Source of the DNA: Thermoplasmatota archaeon
Lineage (GTDB): Archaea > Thermoplasmatota > Thermoplasmata > UBA10834
Direction: 5' to 3'
DNA: 64,000 nucleotides
Assembly (NCBI GenBank): GCA_018818785.1
Contig: JAHIRF010000004.1
Span: 62,001-126,000, forward strand
The position numbers were made by a program, and so were the translations under genes. Positions 17,360 to 25,213 of this stretch are shown here, one piece after another (within the stretch, counting starts at the first letter, position 1; the number at the start of each line of letters is the position of its first letter). The notes below the pieces were generated by a model, which saw nothing but the letters and a program-made list of their open reading frames with translations, had not been told where the DNA came from and searched no databases.

Positions 17360-17473
17360 CGATTTTCTATAAAGCCCTCTCTAATGCGTGAATTGTCTGG
17401 CGGTGGCATATCTGGGAACCGTATCCCCAAATCGAGTAGCTCTGGGCCCCAAAAACCAAGAATAACTCGTAAG

Positions 17474-18877
17474 ATGATTCCAGTCCGCACCCATAGGTTT
17501 GTCGTATCTGCACCGCTCTCGCTAATGATGGTCTTGGTCTGCACGGCATGTCTCGTTCTGACTCTTTCGATCGTCGGTGCACCAATCGGTGGTGAATGGC
17601 AGGCCAATGTCGTCACAGCTGCTGATCAGGACGCTCCTTCGATTTCCATGGCCTCCGGAGGTGAGTTCGCCGTCGCATGGGAAACATACGGCCAGGACGG
17701 GGATGGATATGGCATCTACGCGCGGCAGTACGGCAGCGCTGGAACGCCGATAGCGACTGAATTCGGTGTCAACACCAACACCACCGGCGATCAGAGATAT
17801 CCATGCGCAGACACGGACTCGGACAGCAACCTCATGATAGTGTGGCAGTCGCCCGGCGATTATTGGGACGGCGTGGGATATTCCACACTGGGCGTCTACA
17901 TCCAGAGATTCGATAGTTCTGGCACTCCGTGGGATGCTGCTGAGCAGCTAGTCAACGATCAGACGGCCGGTGACCAGTCCGACCCTGCCATTGCTGTCGC
18001 ACCTAATTCCAAGCACGTTGCGGTTTGGACCGATTCTGAACAGGATGGAAGTGGGAACGGAATCTTCGGCAAATTGCTCAATCAGATGGGCAAGAGGATT
18101 CTGAACTTCCAGGCCAACACATACACAACCGGGTCTCAATTCCAGCCAGCGATCGCCATGAGTGATTCCGGAGATTTCGTTGTCATGTGGAACTCATACA
18201 CTCAAGATGGCGACGAGGGCGGCATATACGGGCAGCGCTTCTCTGGCGGTGGAGCCATGCGAGGTTCGGAGTTCCGTGTGAACACATATGCTCCTGATGA
18301 TCAGAACTCTCCTTCTGTGGCGATTCACTCTTCTGGCACTTTCATGGCCGTATGGGCTTCTCATGATCAGGACGGAGATGGCTACGGGATATTTGGCCAA
18401 CGCTACGATGATTCTGGAATCACATTGGGATCAGAATTTCAGGTGAACTCCCATGTAATTGGCGATCAGGTGAAGCCCTGTGTTGCTCCTGGTTCGAACG
18501 GGTCCTTCCTAGTGACATGGAGCTCGCAGAGTCAGGATGGGAGCACTTTCGGTATCTATGCTCAACAGTTCGATTCGAATGGCTCTCCAATCGGTCCCGA
18601 GTTCAGGGTCAATTCGCACGCATCTGGAGAAAAGAAGGATGCGGTAATCTCCGCAGACTCATTGGGCAATTACGTGATTGCGTGGTCTTCGTATGGGCAG
18701 GACGGTGACGGCTTCGGAATCTTCTGTCAGAGATACGATACAGTTGCAATCCCCGAATTCGGAGAGGTGATCGTTCCCGTGACGGTGACCCTACTGGTAT
18801 TTGTCGTATTCATGAAGCGTCGTAGCAAGAAGGGGAAGACCGAATCACAGGACTCAGATCAATCTCCTATGCGATAG
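17474..18877 (+). CDS. secreted seven-repeat propeller protein with PEF-type C-terminus
   Basis: After a signal peptide (residues ~14-35), the protein consists of seven consecutive repeats of about 55 residues, each with the pattern F-x-V-N-(T/S)...D-Q-x-x-P...W...Q-D-G...G-I-(Y/F)...Q-R-(F/Y). Seven repeats of this size with conserved Trp and Asp-Gly positions predict a seven-bladed beta-propeller. The C-terminus has IPEFGE, a hydrophobic helix and a basic tail (MKRRSKKGK), which resembles PEF/PEFG-CTERM sorting signals recognised by archaeosortases. The ATG at 17474 was chosen because it starts at the signal peptide; ATG 17384 is an alternative. It converges on and overlaps the GNAT gene by 11 bases. 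Function beyond surface location is unknown. Confidence 0.8.
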   Translation: MIPVRTHRFVVSAPLSLMMVLVCTACLVLTLSIVGAPIGGEWQANVVTAADQDAPSISMASGGEFAVAWETYGQDGDGYGIYARQYGSAGTPIATEFGVNTNTTGDQRYPCADTDSDSNLMIVWQSPGDYWDGVGYSTLGVYIQRFDSSGTPWDAAEQLVNDQTAGDQSDPAIAVAPNSKHVAVWTDSEQDGSGNGIFGKLLNQMGKRILNFQANTYTTGSQFQPAIAMSDSGDFVVMWNSYTQDGDEGGIYGQRFSGGGAMRGSEFRVNTYAPDDQNSPSVAIHSSGTFMAVWASHDQDGDGYGIFGQRYDDSGITLGSEFQVNSHVIGDQVKPCVAPGSNGSFLVTWSSQSQDGSTFGIYAQQFDSNGSPIGPEFRVNSHASGEKKDAVISADSLGNYVIAWSSYGQDGDGFGIFCQRYDTVAIPEFGEVIVPVTVTLLVFVVFMKRRSKKGKTESQDSDQSPMR

Positions 18878-19889
18878 GTTTGCGATACCACGTGTAATGC
18901 TTGACGATCCCGAACCCCATGCCTTCATAGAGCCTCATAGGGTCGTGCGGATTCTCGACTTCCATGCCCAAAGTGGCATCATCCATCCCACGGTCTTTGA
19001 GGACCTGGAAGCTCCTCGCAAGAAGGGCACGTGCCAATCCTAGGCCCCTATACTGCTCTCTGACGAAGACGTGTTCCGTATGTCCGCGTTTTCTTTCGGC
19101 CTGCTTATTCTCCTCGTCCACAATATAGTTGAGAACCATCCCTGCCAGAGTATCCCCTTTCCATGCTACCTGCCACAAGTCTGGCTGGAAACCATGCGTC
19201 TTCTTGAATGCCCCGAAATGCTCGTCGTCCCATATATTCTCGGAGTAATCCCATTCCTTTTGCTTGGATTCCTTGCACGCCTCCCATATCTTGCGATGGT
19301 GCTCAGGGCTGACTGGGCGTATCTCGAAGCCATCGGGAAGCGGCATTTCCGGAATATCGTCTAGACTCCTGACCATGTCTATGACGTGTTGGACTTCTCC
19401 GTATCCGTTATTCAGAATGATGGACTTCCATTCGTTGTCTGCGTCGTTTGCCCACAGCTCTAGGTGTCCTGCTCCGCCTGTGTGGTCCATCTTCGCGATT
19501 CTCAGAATGTGTCTCTCATTGTGCAGGAACAGTGCCTCTCTGATGCCTTGGCCGCGCCATTCTCTCAGGAGCTCTGCTGAGTGGCGGTAACTCTTCTTGC
19601 CATCCGTTCTGTCCTCATATCCGACTCTCGCCAGGCCTATCATCTTCCCATCCGCCTCCGCAATAAGGATGTCGGTCCTTGGGTCGAAATCGAGAGGATT
19701 GCTGAAGTCTGCCGCGAGGTCCTCCTCGGTTGTGAGGAAGTCGACGCCGTCGGTTCGTCTGCTCTGATTTATCACTGAGGCCATCGCAGGGATGTCTTCA
19801 TTTCCAAGGTAACGGCGGAGTATCAGTCCACGAATTGCTGGGAAGTCTGCGATCTCGAAATCATCTGTCTGTCTCTCATTGCTCGTCAT
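18867..19889 (-). CDS. double-GNAT-domain acetyltransferase-like protein
   Basis: The 340-residue protein has two GNAT folds, arranged as in mycothiol-synthase-like proteins. The N-terminal half (to ~160) keeps only part of the acetyl-CoA motif (LREWRGQGIREALF). The C-terminal half has a full motif A (VREQYRGLGLARALLARSF near residue 285) and the terminal YEGMGF signature. The acceptor substrate cannot be predicted. The ATG at 19889 has GGTGG six bases upstream. It overlaps the convergent propeller gene by 11 bases. Confidence 0.85.
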   Translation of the reverse strand: MTSNERQTDDFEIADFPAIRGLILRRYLGNEDIPAMASVINQSRRTDGVDFLTTEEDLAADFSNPLDFDPRTDILIAEADGKMIGLARVGYEDRTDGKKSYRHSAELLREWRGQGIREALFLHNERHILRIAKMDHTGGAGHLELWANDADNEWKSIILNNGYGEVQHVIDMVRSLDDIPEMPLPDGFEIRPVSPEHHRKIWEACKESKQKEWDYSENIWDDEHFGAFKKTHGFQPDLWQVAWKGDTLAGMVLNYIVDEENKQAERKRGHTEHVFVREQYRGLGLARALLARSFQVLKDRGMDDATLGMEVENPHDPMRLYEGMGFGIVKHYTWYRKPIA

Positions 19890-20157
19890 CCACATCCACC
19901 TTCGCTGAACCAAATCTTGGATGGGGATTGACAATCCTTCCGATGCATATCAATCTTCGGGGGATCTTTTTATCACGCGTCCAGAGAAGACAAGTGGGTT
20001 CTTGTGCCGGTGACAAATCCTTTCCAGCTCGCTTCTTGGAAGACCGTCGCAAGCACCCGAATCTCTTCAATGGTTCGGTGCCCGCATTCGATTAGCATTA
20101 CCAGACTCTTGCGGTCGCATTCATGATGCGGGGTGGTGTGTCATTTACCGTATTGCC

Positions 20158-20844
20158 TCAGAACCTTCCTTTGGCCCCTCCACCACCAGACCTGCCCCCG
20201 CCGAATCTGCCTCTAGTGATGATCCCTCCTATCCAGAAGAACACCCTCCCCTTTGTTAACACACCGACCACGATGATCACGCTGATTGCCAGGGCCAACT
20301 GCCAGTAGTCGAGTCTGAAGAACTCGACATCGTATCCGTCCTCATTGATCCTATCGGGATCATTCGTGAGTTCGGTCACGAGAGCAGCGAGCGTATAGAA
20401 TATGCCTGGGTAGTAATCCCCATCGGCAAGGTATGGTTCGAGGTTCTCCCTGCCGATATCCCCGACCTTGGCGTCGTTCAGGATGCCCTCAAGCCCGTAG
20501 CCCACTTCTATCCTCCACAAACCCTCGTCCGTCGACACCAGGATGAGGACTCCATTGTCCAAATCCTCCTTCCCTATACCCGATTCCTCGAACAGCTCCA
20601 CCGCGAACAGGTTGATTCCCTCGGGTTGGGTTGTGTTCACGATCACGATGGCGATCTCGTCTGAAGTGACTTGGTCGAGCTCGTAGCATATCTCATCGAG
20701 CATCCCTATCTCATCATATGTCAGGACACCCACGAAGTCGTTCGCATAGAGGTATATCTCGGGCACCGCTTGGGCTCCCGAGACTACGGGACAGATTAGG
20801 AACGCGAGGGCAATGGTCGCTAGAAGTGGCCTCTTATCAATCAT
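20158..20844 (-). CDS. TPM-domain membrane protein (YgcG-like)
   Basis: The protein has an N-terminal signal peptide (residues ~5-25), a TPM domain (TLP18.3/Psb32/MOLO-1 family) at ~35-170 with VGYGLEGILND and FYTLAALVTEL, a single membrane helix near 190 and a Gly/Arg-rich tail (GGGRSGGGGAKGRF). Such tails are typical of TPM proteins paired with LemA. It begins 27 bases after lemA on the same strand. The start at 20844 has GAGG upstream; a TTG at 20868 is possible. The role is unknown; an envelope function with LemA is inferred. Confidence 0.85.
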   Translation of the reverse strand: MIDKRPLLATIALAFLICPVVSGAQAVPEIYLYANDFVGVLTYDEIGMLDEICYELDQVTSDEIAIVIVNTTQPEGINLFAVELFEESGIGKEDLDNGVLILVSTDEGLWRIEVGYGLEGILNDAKVGDIGRENLEPYLADGDYYPGIFYTLAALVTELTNDPDRINEDGYDVEFFRLDYWQLALAISVIIVVGVLTKGRVFFWIGGIITRGRFGGGRSGGGGAKGRF

Positions 20845-20871
20845 CTGCCATCCTCGGAGATTCCGCAATGC

Positions 20872-21429
20872 CTAGACGCCGCCGGGAATCGGGTCATAAT
20901 ATCGCTTCTCCTCGAACCCGAACATGCCCGCGAACAGTACTCCCGGGAAGCGCTTGATCTTGCTATTGTATTCCCTGACATCCTCGTTGTACCACATCCT
21001 CTCTGTGGCTATCCTGTTTTCAGTGCCAGCGATCTCGTCCATCAGATCGGCCACGAGCGGAATGGTGCTCAAGGTTGGGTAGTTTTCAGCAGCGAAATAT
21101 GCCAGGACGATCGTATTCACTTCGCCATCGAGTGCCATCGATGTGTTCAACCTGTCTTCGTCCGTGAGCGCGGAGAGCCACTGCGTCCTGAGATTGGTGA
21201 TGTTTATGAGCGTGCTGGCTTCGAACTGAGTGTATTGGCTGGTGATATCCACGAGATTAGGTATGAGGTCTATCTTCCTCTGGTACTGGTTCTCCACCTG
21301 AGCCCATTGAGAATCGACCTGTTGCTCGGAGTCGACGAGACCATTGTAGGTCACAATTATCAACGCGAGGACCACGACAATAGCTATGACCACGATGATA
21401 AGTGCCAGGAGTGGCTTCGAGAGCTTCAT
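20872..21429 (-). CDS. lemA: LemA family protein
   Basis: The 185-residue protein has an N-terminal membrane anchor (residues 7-28) followed by a long helical region with the LemA signatures VDSQWAQVENQYQRKIDLIPNL (split here only for description: the block runs from about residue 37 to 58) and a C-terminal FPGVLFAGMFGF motif. Length matches the family. It forms a two-gene unit with the downstream TPM protein. LemA proteins are envelope proteins without an established biochemical activity. Confidence 0.92.
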   Translation of the reverse strand: MKLSKPLLALIIVVIAIVVVLALIIVTYNGLVDSEQQVDSQWAQVENQYQRKIDLIPNLVDITSQYTQFEASTLINITNLRTQWLSALTDEDRLNTSMALDGEVNTIVLAYFAAENYPTLSTIPLVADLMDEIAGTENRIATERMWYNEDVREYNSKIKRFPGVLFAGMFGFEEKRYYDPIPGGV

Positions 21430-21687
21430 GAACGGCGTTACTGAACAGCTGATAGAAATAACCTCGCACCAACAGGATCAAAATGATGCCATCTGCGTGA
21501 GAGGTTGTACGGTTGAGAAGCACTTTCGATCGGTTGTTTCGAGTGTGCGCCGAACCATGCGTCAGGCATGCACTCTGCTGCTAGGCCTAAGAGTGTATGA
21601 GGGAGGATTTGAATCTCTGCCGAGTCATTATGTCGGACGTCCGTGAAAATCTGGCAGGGTTTCGTGCTGAGGGCGGTGTAGTGCAGA

Positions 21688-21996
21688 TCAGATATCCCTT
21701 TTCTTCCGCATTCTTAAGACGGCAATCGCTGTCATGATGACCCCTATAGCTACCATGAAGCATCCAACGACAATATTCAAAACGAAGAATCTGGCGGTAG
21801 AATCGAGCGATACGCCTGGGATTTCAGTCAATCCCATCTCTTCCGCCGCCTCACTGACTTCGTCGCGATCCTCAGGAACCATCCAGAAGTACCCATACAG
21901 ACTTCCAGCAAGGTATTGGAGACCCAGTATCAACACGATCAGACCGACAATGAGTACTGCATGGGTGACCCGTGTATGATCTGCATCATTCTGCAT
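21688..21996 (-). CDS. small two-helix membrane protein
   Basis: I do not recognise this 102-residue protein. It has two membrane helices (residues ~12-33 and ~70-93) joined by an acidic extracytoplasmic loop (EDRDEVSEAAEEMG) and ends in a basic tail (RMRKKRDI). It stands alone between lemA and the tRNA-Trp gene, about 260 bases upstream of lemA on the same strand. Confidence 0.65.
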   Translation of the reverse strand: MQNDADHTRVTHAVLIVGLIVLILGLQYLAGSLYGYFWMVPEDRDEVSEAAEEMGLTEIPGVSLDSTARFFVLNIVVGCFMVAIGVIMTAIAVLRMRKKRDI

Positions 21997-22318
21997 GTCC
22001 CAACCACCAATTCCTCCAGATCCTCGATCGTCTCAGCACCTTAAAATGCTGTGCCATGGCCCAGCATTCACTGATTGGTTCGGGGTATCACCTTGATCAG
22101 GACAGATGCCGCTCGACAGCGGGACTTCGATAGCGACAGCTTCGATAGCCCTTTGACACAGAAGTGTAAAGACCACGCAAGCGTACTATTGCCAAAAGAG
22201 TCTAAGACACGGTGAACTCCGAGGTATTAAGGGCCTTGGACGACGCCACGCCAGGCACCCCGGTACAGAAAAAGCCTTGATTCCTCGGATTGATGATTAT
22301 ACTGGCCATGCCTAGGAG
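21997..22318. other. intergenic region without recognised features
   Basis: This 322-base stretch lies between a small membrane protein gene and the tRNA-Trp gene. Imperfect repeats of the type TTCGATAGC occur twice near 22125-22150. I found no gene or RNA here. Confidence 0.5.
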
Positions 22319-22492
22319 TGGGGGCAGAGGGATTTGAACCCCCATCAACGGGTTTCCACCACGCGGAGAGCGACTCCGGGTGTTACGGACATCATGGGTC
22401 ATCGCTCCAGTTACTCATCACCGGTCAGCAACCCAATGGAAATCATTCCCATAACTGGAGCCCGTAAGGATACCAGGTTACCCCATACCCCC
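22319..22492 (-). tRNA. tRNA-Trp(CCA) with 101-base intron
   Basis: Exon 1 (22455-22492) has the acceptor strand GGGGGTA, D-arm and anticodon strand ACGGG with loop CTCCAG, so the anticodon is CCA with T33. Exon 2 (22319-22353) has A38, CCCGT, a 4-base variable loop, T-arm GGGGG-TTCAAAT-CCCTC, acceptor TGCCCCC and discriminator A; CCA is not encoded. All 7 acceptor pairs form (one G-T). The intron (22354-22454) is at the usual archaeal position 37/38. The bulge-helix-bulge at the splice sites is imperfect (the 4-base central helix CTCC/GTGG has one mismatch). The intron holds a box C/D guide RNA. Confidence 0.92.
22394..22452 (-). ncRNA. box C/D guide RNA inside the tRNA-Trp intron
   Basis: On the minus strand the order is terminal stem ATGGG (22448-22452), box C-like ATGATTT (22440-22446), guide 1, box D' CTGA (22425-22428), box C' GTGATGA (22415-22421), guide 2, box D-like ATGA (22399-22402) and closing stem CCCAT (22394-22398). 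Guide 2 (22404-22413) is perfectly complementary over 10 bases to the anticodon loop across the exon 1/intron junction, and the base five upstream of box D pairs with C34, the first anticodon base. Intron-encoded guides for tRNA-Trp C34 methylation are known in Euryarchaeota such as Haloferax. Guide 1 only partly matches exon 2 near position 40. Confidence 0.8.
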
Positions 22493-22516
22493 GTATGGTT
22501 TGGGACGTAGGCGAGC

Positions 22517-22624
22517 CTACTTCTTCCTAAGCCGCTGTGCTCGCTTTCTTCTTCTCATCTTCTTCTTGCGCCATTTCCAGCGCTGCTTGCCTTTCTTCTT
22601 CCAGGCGCGTGAGCTTCGTTTCAT
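22517..22624 (-). CDS. rpl41e: L41e-like ribosomal peptide (35 aa)
   Basis: The 35-residue peptide is almost entirely basic (Lys, Arg, Trp) and contains KWRKKKMRRRKRAQR, matching the L41e pattern of a single Arg/Lys-rich helix. A GGGAG site lies about 9 bases before the ATG, and a TATA box lies about 45 bases upstream. It sits between the tRNA-Arg and tRNA-Trp genes on the same strand. Short basic peptides can be matched by chance, but the promoter, ribosome-binding site and context support a real gene. Confidence 0.65.
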   Translation of the reverse strand: MKRSSRAWKKKGKQRWKWRKKKMRRRKRAQRLRKK

Positions 22625-22665
22625 GAGTTAGACTCCCTTACGTCGTTTGGGCGTACATCGCTCCC

Positions 22666-22675
22666 TTTTAATATG
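22666..22675 (-). promoter_or_regulatory. TATA box for L41e-like gene
   Basis: The minus strand reads CATATTAAAA, a TATA-like element between the tRNA-Arg gene and the L41e-like gene. It would start a transcript near 22643, about 20 bases before the ATG. Confidence 0.45.
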
Positions 22676-22692
22676 CCTTTTGGCGGGCCAAG

Positions 22693-22813
22693 CGGGCCGG
22701 TCGGGAATTTCGGGCGTTTTTGACGCCATTCGAACCCGAGACCACTGGCTCCCTCCGTCCCCCATGAGGGGACATAGAAGGCCAGTGCTATATCCTGACT
22801 AAGCCACCGGCCC
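22693..22813 (-). tRNA. tRNA-Arg(TCT) with two introns, one in the T-loop
   Basis: The acceptor strands GGGCCGG and CCGGCCC pair perfectly, discriminator G at 22693, no CCA. The anticodon stem CTGGC/GCCAG encloses loop CTTCTA...A, anticodon TCT. Intron 1 (22751-22774, 24 bases) lies at 37/38 in a bulge-helix-bulge: CTTC pairs with GGAG, bulges TAT and GGA, outer stem GTCCCC/GGGGAC. Intron 2 (22 bases, 22708-22729) interrupts the T-loop: T-stem TCGGG/CCCGA, central helix TTCG/CGAA, bulges AAT and ATT, intron stem GGCGT/ACGCC. Cutting each bulge after its second base gives the canonical T-loop TTCGAAT and a 75-base mature tRNA. Confidence 0.9.
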
Positions 22814-22842
22814 ATGCTGGCCAAAGTCCAGATAATTCGCTT

Positions 22843-22852
22843 ATGTATAAAA
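22843..22852 (-). promoter_or_regulatory. TATA box of tRNA-Arg
   Basis: The minus strand reads TTTTATACAT, 30 bases upstream of the first tRNA base, at the correct distance for an archaeal promoter starting at or just before the tRNA 5' end. Confidence 0.6.
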
Positions 22853-22946
22853 CCTTGGTTGTTGCACACCCTTACTCTTCCCGATCAATGGTCGGGGCGT
22901 TTAATGAGTTAATTTAAAAACACAGCACATCCCTCAGGGCTCTTGC

Positions 22947-23717
22947 ATGGGCAACATAAACATATTCGAATTGAAGAAGACCGATCTCAGAAATGCCGTC
23001 GTCATAGACGGTTTCCCCAGTGTCGGACTGGTCAGTTCGATAGTGGCTAGTTACATGATAGCTCTCCTGAAGATGGAATACATCGCGGTGATGGATTCAG
23101 ACATGTTCCCCACCGTCTCCTTGATAAAGAACTCCGAACCGCTGGGTCCTGCTAGGATATACGCTCGTCCGCACCTGAAGGAGGGCGAGCAGCAGATTGT
23201 CGTCTTCTCGACCGAGCTGCAGCCATCCGGAGCGTTGCTGAGGCCTCTCGGGACAGCGATGATAGATTTCGCAATCGAGCAGAAATGCAGGCTCGTGATA
23301 TCCGCGGGCGGACTGATCGTCGAACGGGGCGAGGAAGAGCCAGAAGACTCCTCAGGTGAGGTCGCGGTCTATGGAATTGGTAGCACGGAAGCCGCACAGG
23401 AGCTGCTTAAGTCGGCCGATGCCGAACCGTTCATAGAGGGCGTGATCTCGGGTACCGCAGGCGTTCTATTGAATGAAGGCACGAGGCGCGGGGTCGATGT
23501 CGTCACACTGCTCGCAGAAGCCCGTCCAGATGTGGCAGACGCTCGGGCCGCAGCACTCATACTCGCTGCGATAGACCAGATGGTCCTCCATCTCAACCTG
23601 AACGTCGAACCACTCTGCAAGGAGGCCGAACGCTTAGAAGCACAGCTGAAGGTCCTCCACAGGGATGCAGAGAAGAAGAGCGATGGTCAGAGGCCGGATC
23701 TCGCCGGTTACCATTGA
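22947..23717 (+). CDS. PAC2 family protein
   Basis: The 256-residue protein matches the archaeal PAC2 (proteasome assembly chaperone-like) family: IDGFPSVGLVSSIVASYMI near residue 20, a central VFSTELQPSG, VISAGGL, and GVLLNEGTRRGVDVVTLLAEARPD followed by a helical C-terminus with a conserved AAxxLxxID. A TATA-like TTAATTTAAAAA lies about 30-40 bases upstream, making the mRNA nearly leaderless. The archaeal role is not established; participation in proteasome assembly is by homology only. Confidence 0.9.
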   Translation: MGNINIFELKKTDLRNAVVIDGFPSVGLVSSIVASYMIALLKMEYIAVMDSDMFPTVSLIKNSEPLGPARIYARPHLKEGEQQIVVFSTELQPSGALLRPLGTAMIDFAIEQKCRLVISAGGLIVERGEEEPEDSSGEVAVYGIGSTEAAQELLKSADAEPFIEGVISGTAGVLLNEGTRRGVDVVTLLAEARPDVADARAAALILAAIDQMVLHLNLNVEPLCKEAERLEAQLKVLHRDAEKKSDGQRPDLAGYH

Positions 23718-23918
23718 CCGTTCGAACTTGCGAACCATCGTGCTTTCGATTGTCAGTACCGAGAGCGCGAGCTACCAAACTTTATTAGATATACTGATGA
23801 TTCTTCCCGTGATGCGGGCCAGCGGTTCCAAGTTCAGACATTCTCTGATTTCATCTAATCGCGAAGGAACTGGGACCGTTCATGATAAGCAACCTGCAAT
23901 GGATTGGCAGGTGGTGCG

Positions 23919-25091
23919 ATGCTAGATGTTCTCTACAATCTCCTCATCATCCTGATGGTCCTTTTTTGGCTTCTTAGCTTCAAGAAGACGAAGAGGCCAG
24001 GCAGGCTCAGGAGATTCGTATCGAAGAACGCATTGGTCGTGGGCCTTTCGCTATGGATATTGACATCAATCCTCGTGGCCGTATTCGTGGTCGAATTCGA
24101 CTACTTCGGGGATAGTCGTGATGTGGACGATGCGGTGGATGCCGCCGTCGTCAATTGGACGAACGGGATCAATCCTTACACGGAATTCGTCGTTCCGAGG
24201 TTCAGCGAGATGGGGCATTTTGCCATTTTTGGCGATAATTCGGACAGCATCGCCGTGTGGTCAAATGGTACATACAATTACCTGCCATTCGATCTGATGT
24301 TCTATTCAGCTGCCCACGCAGCTCTTGGAGAATTCGGAACCCCTGTCTGGTTCGTCATCACCAATATCATATGCGCATCCTTCGCGCTCTTCCTGTTTTA
24401 CAGGCTCCTCGATATCAAGAATCCCTATCTGTACTCTCCATTTGCCATAATGCTCGTGATATTCTATGCGTTCGATAACACCAGTCTGACCATGCTTTTA
24501 ATAATCGGAGCTTTATATTTAAAAGAACGGTCCCCGGTCATCCCCGAAACACTAGCCGTGATGGCAATGGGCTTGGCATGTCTAACCAAGATCTTTGCCG
24601 TGATCCCATTCATCGTTCTCGCACTCTTCATTCTTCAAAGGGAGATCAAGAATCGCGATCTCAGAAAAATCGTGGAGGCCGCTGTCGCAATCGCTGCCGC
24701 TTGCATAATTGCCATTCTTGTCATAGCACCGTTCGGGATGTCCGATGTGCTCGATTCCACGGTGTTCGTTTATTCGTCCGGTGAGGTCCGCGATGACATG
24801 CCGATCGGAGGGACGGTTCTGAGCGAACTCATCGGAGGCAATTCATACTACTCCTATATCTGCTTGGGAACGATGGCAGCAGCAGTCCTCATCGGCCTGC
24901 TCCTGCGCTCGTCGAACGATAGAGTCCTCTTGTTCCTCAGCGTTTTCCTGCTCGTCTCGGTCAAGAGCACGCTGGCGCCATTTTGCATCGCCTGGATATT
25001 CCTCGCCCTCAAGTACCGCGATGTGATCGTGCTGAGGGACAAAGAGTTCGAGACCACCAAGACCCCACCCTCTCAAGCACCGGATCCTTGA
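23919..25091 (+). CDS. polytopic membrane protein, GT-C-like
   Basis: The 390-residue protein has about 9-10 hydrophobic helices. After the first two helices, an extracytoplasmic loop contains YFGDSRDVDDAVDAAVVNWTNGINPYTEF, which I read as DxD-type acidic and INPY motifs (positions ~62-90) seen in GT-C glycosyltransferases of the GT87/DUF2029 type. Such enzymes use polyprenyl-linked sugars at the outer face of the membrane. The family assignment is tentative. The ATG at 23919 follows GGTGG. No glycosylation genes flank it. Confidence 0.6.
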   Translation: MLDVLYNLLIILMVLFWLLSFKKTKRPGRLRRFVSKNALVVGLSLWILTSILVAVFVVEFDYFGDSRDVDDAVDAAVVNWTNGINPYTEFVVPRFSEMGHFAIFGDNSDSIAVWSNGTYNYLPFDLMFYSAAHAALGEFGTPVWFVITNIICASFALFLFYRLLDIKNPYLYSPFAIMLVIFYAFDNTSLTMLLIIGALYLKERSPVIPETLAVMAMGLACLTKIFAVIPFIVLALFILQREIKNRDLRKIVEAAVAIAAACIIAILVIAPFGMSDVLDSTVFVYSSGEVRDDMPIGGTVLSELIGGNSYYSYICLGTMAAAVLIGLLLRSSNDRVLLFLSVFLLVSVKSTLAPFCIAWIFLALKYRDVIVLRDKEFETTKTPPSQAPDP

Positions 25092-25213
25092 GATCACCGT
25101 CTGGCCTGTTCGCGTCCCGTGTCAAGTGAGAGGCCCCCGGTGTTCCTAAAGAAATATCTATTGTTTCAACCATGCACAGATGGAGACGCTAGTTATCGCA
25201 CAAACTTCGAGGT

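Noticed and set aside
21595-21650. tRNA-like segment on the minus strand containing ATTCAAATCC next to a short stem
   Set aside because: The T-stem does not pair (A-C next to the loop), no matching acceptor strands are found, and the putative anticodon loop lacks T33.
22354-22400. Alternative reading of tRNA-Trp with CCGTA as the 3' anticodon strand and a long variable arm
   Set aside because: It would need a ~40-base variable region unknown for tRNA-Trp; the ACGGG/CCCGT stem with a 37/38 intron gives a standard tRNA and explains the box C/D elements.
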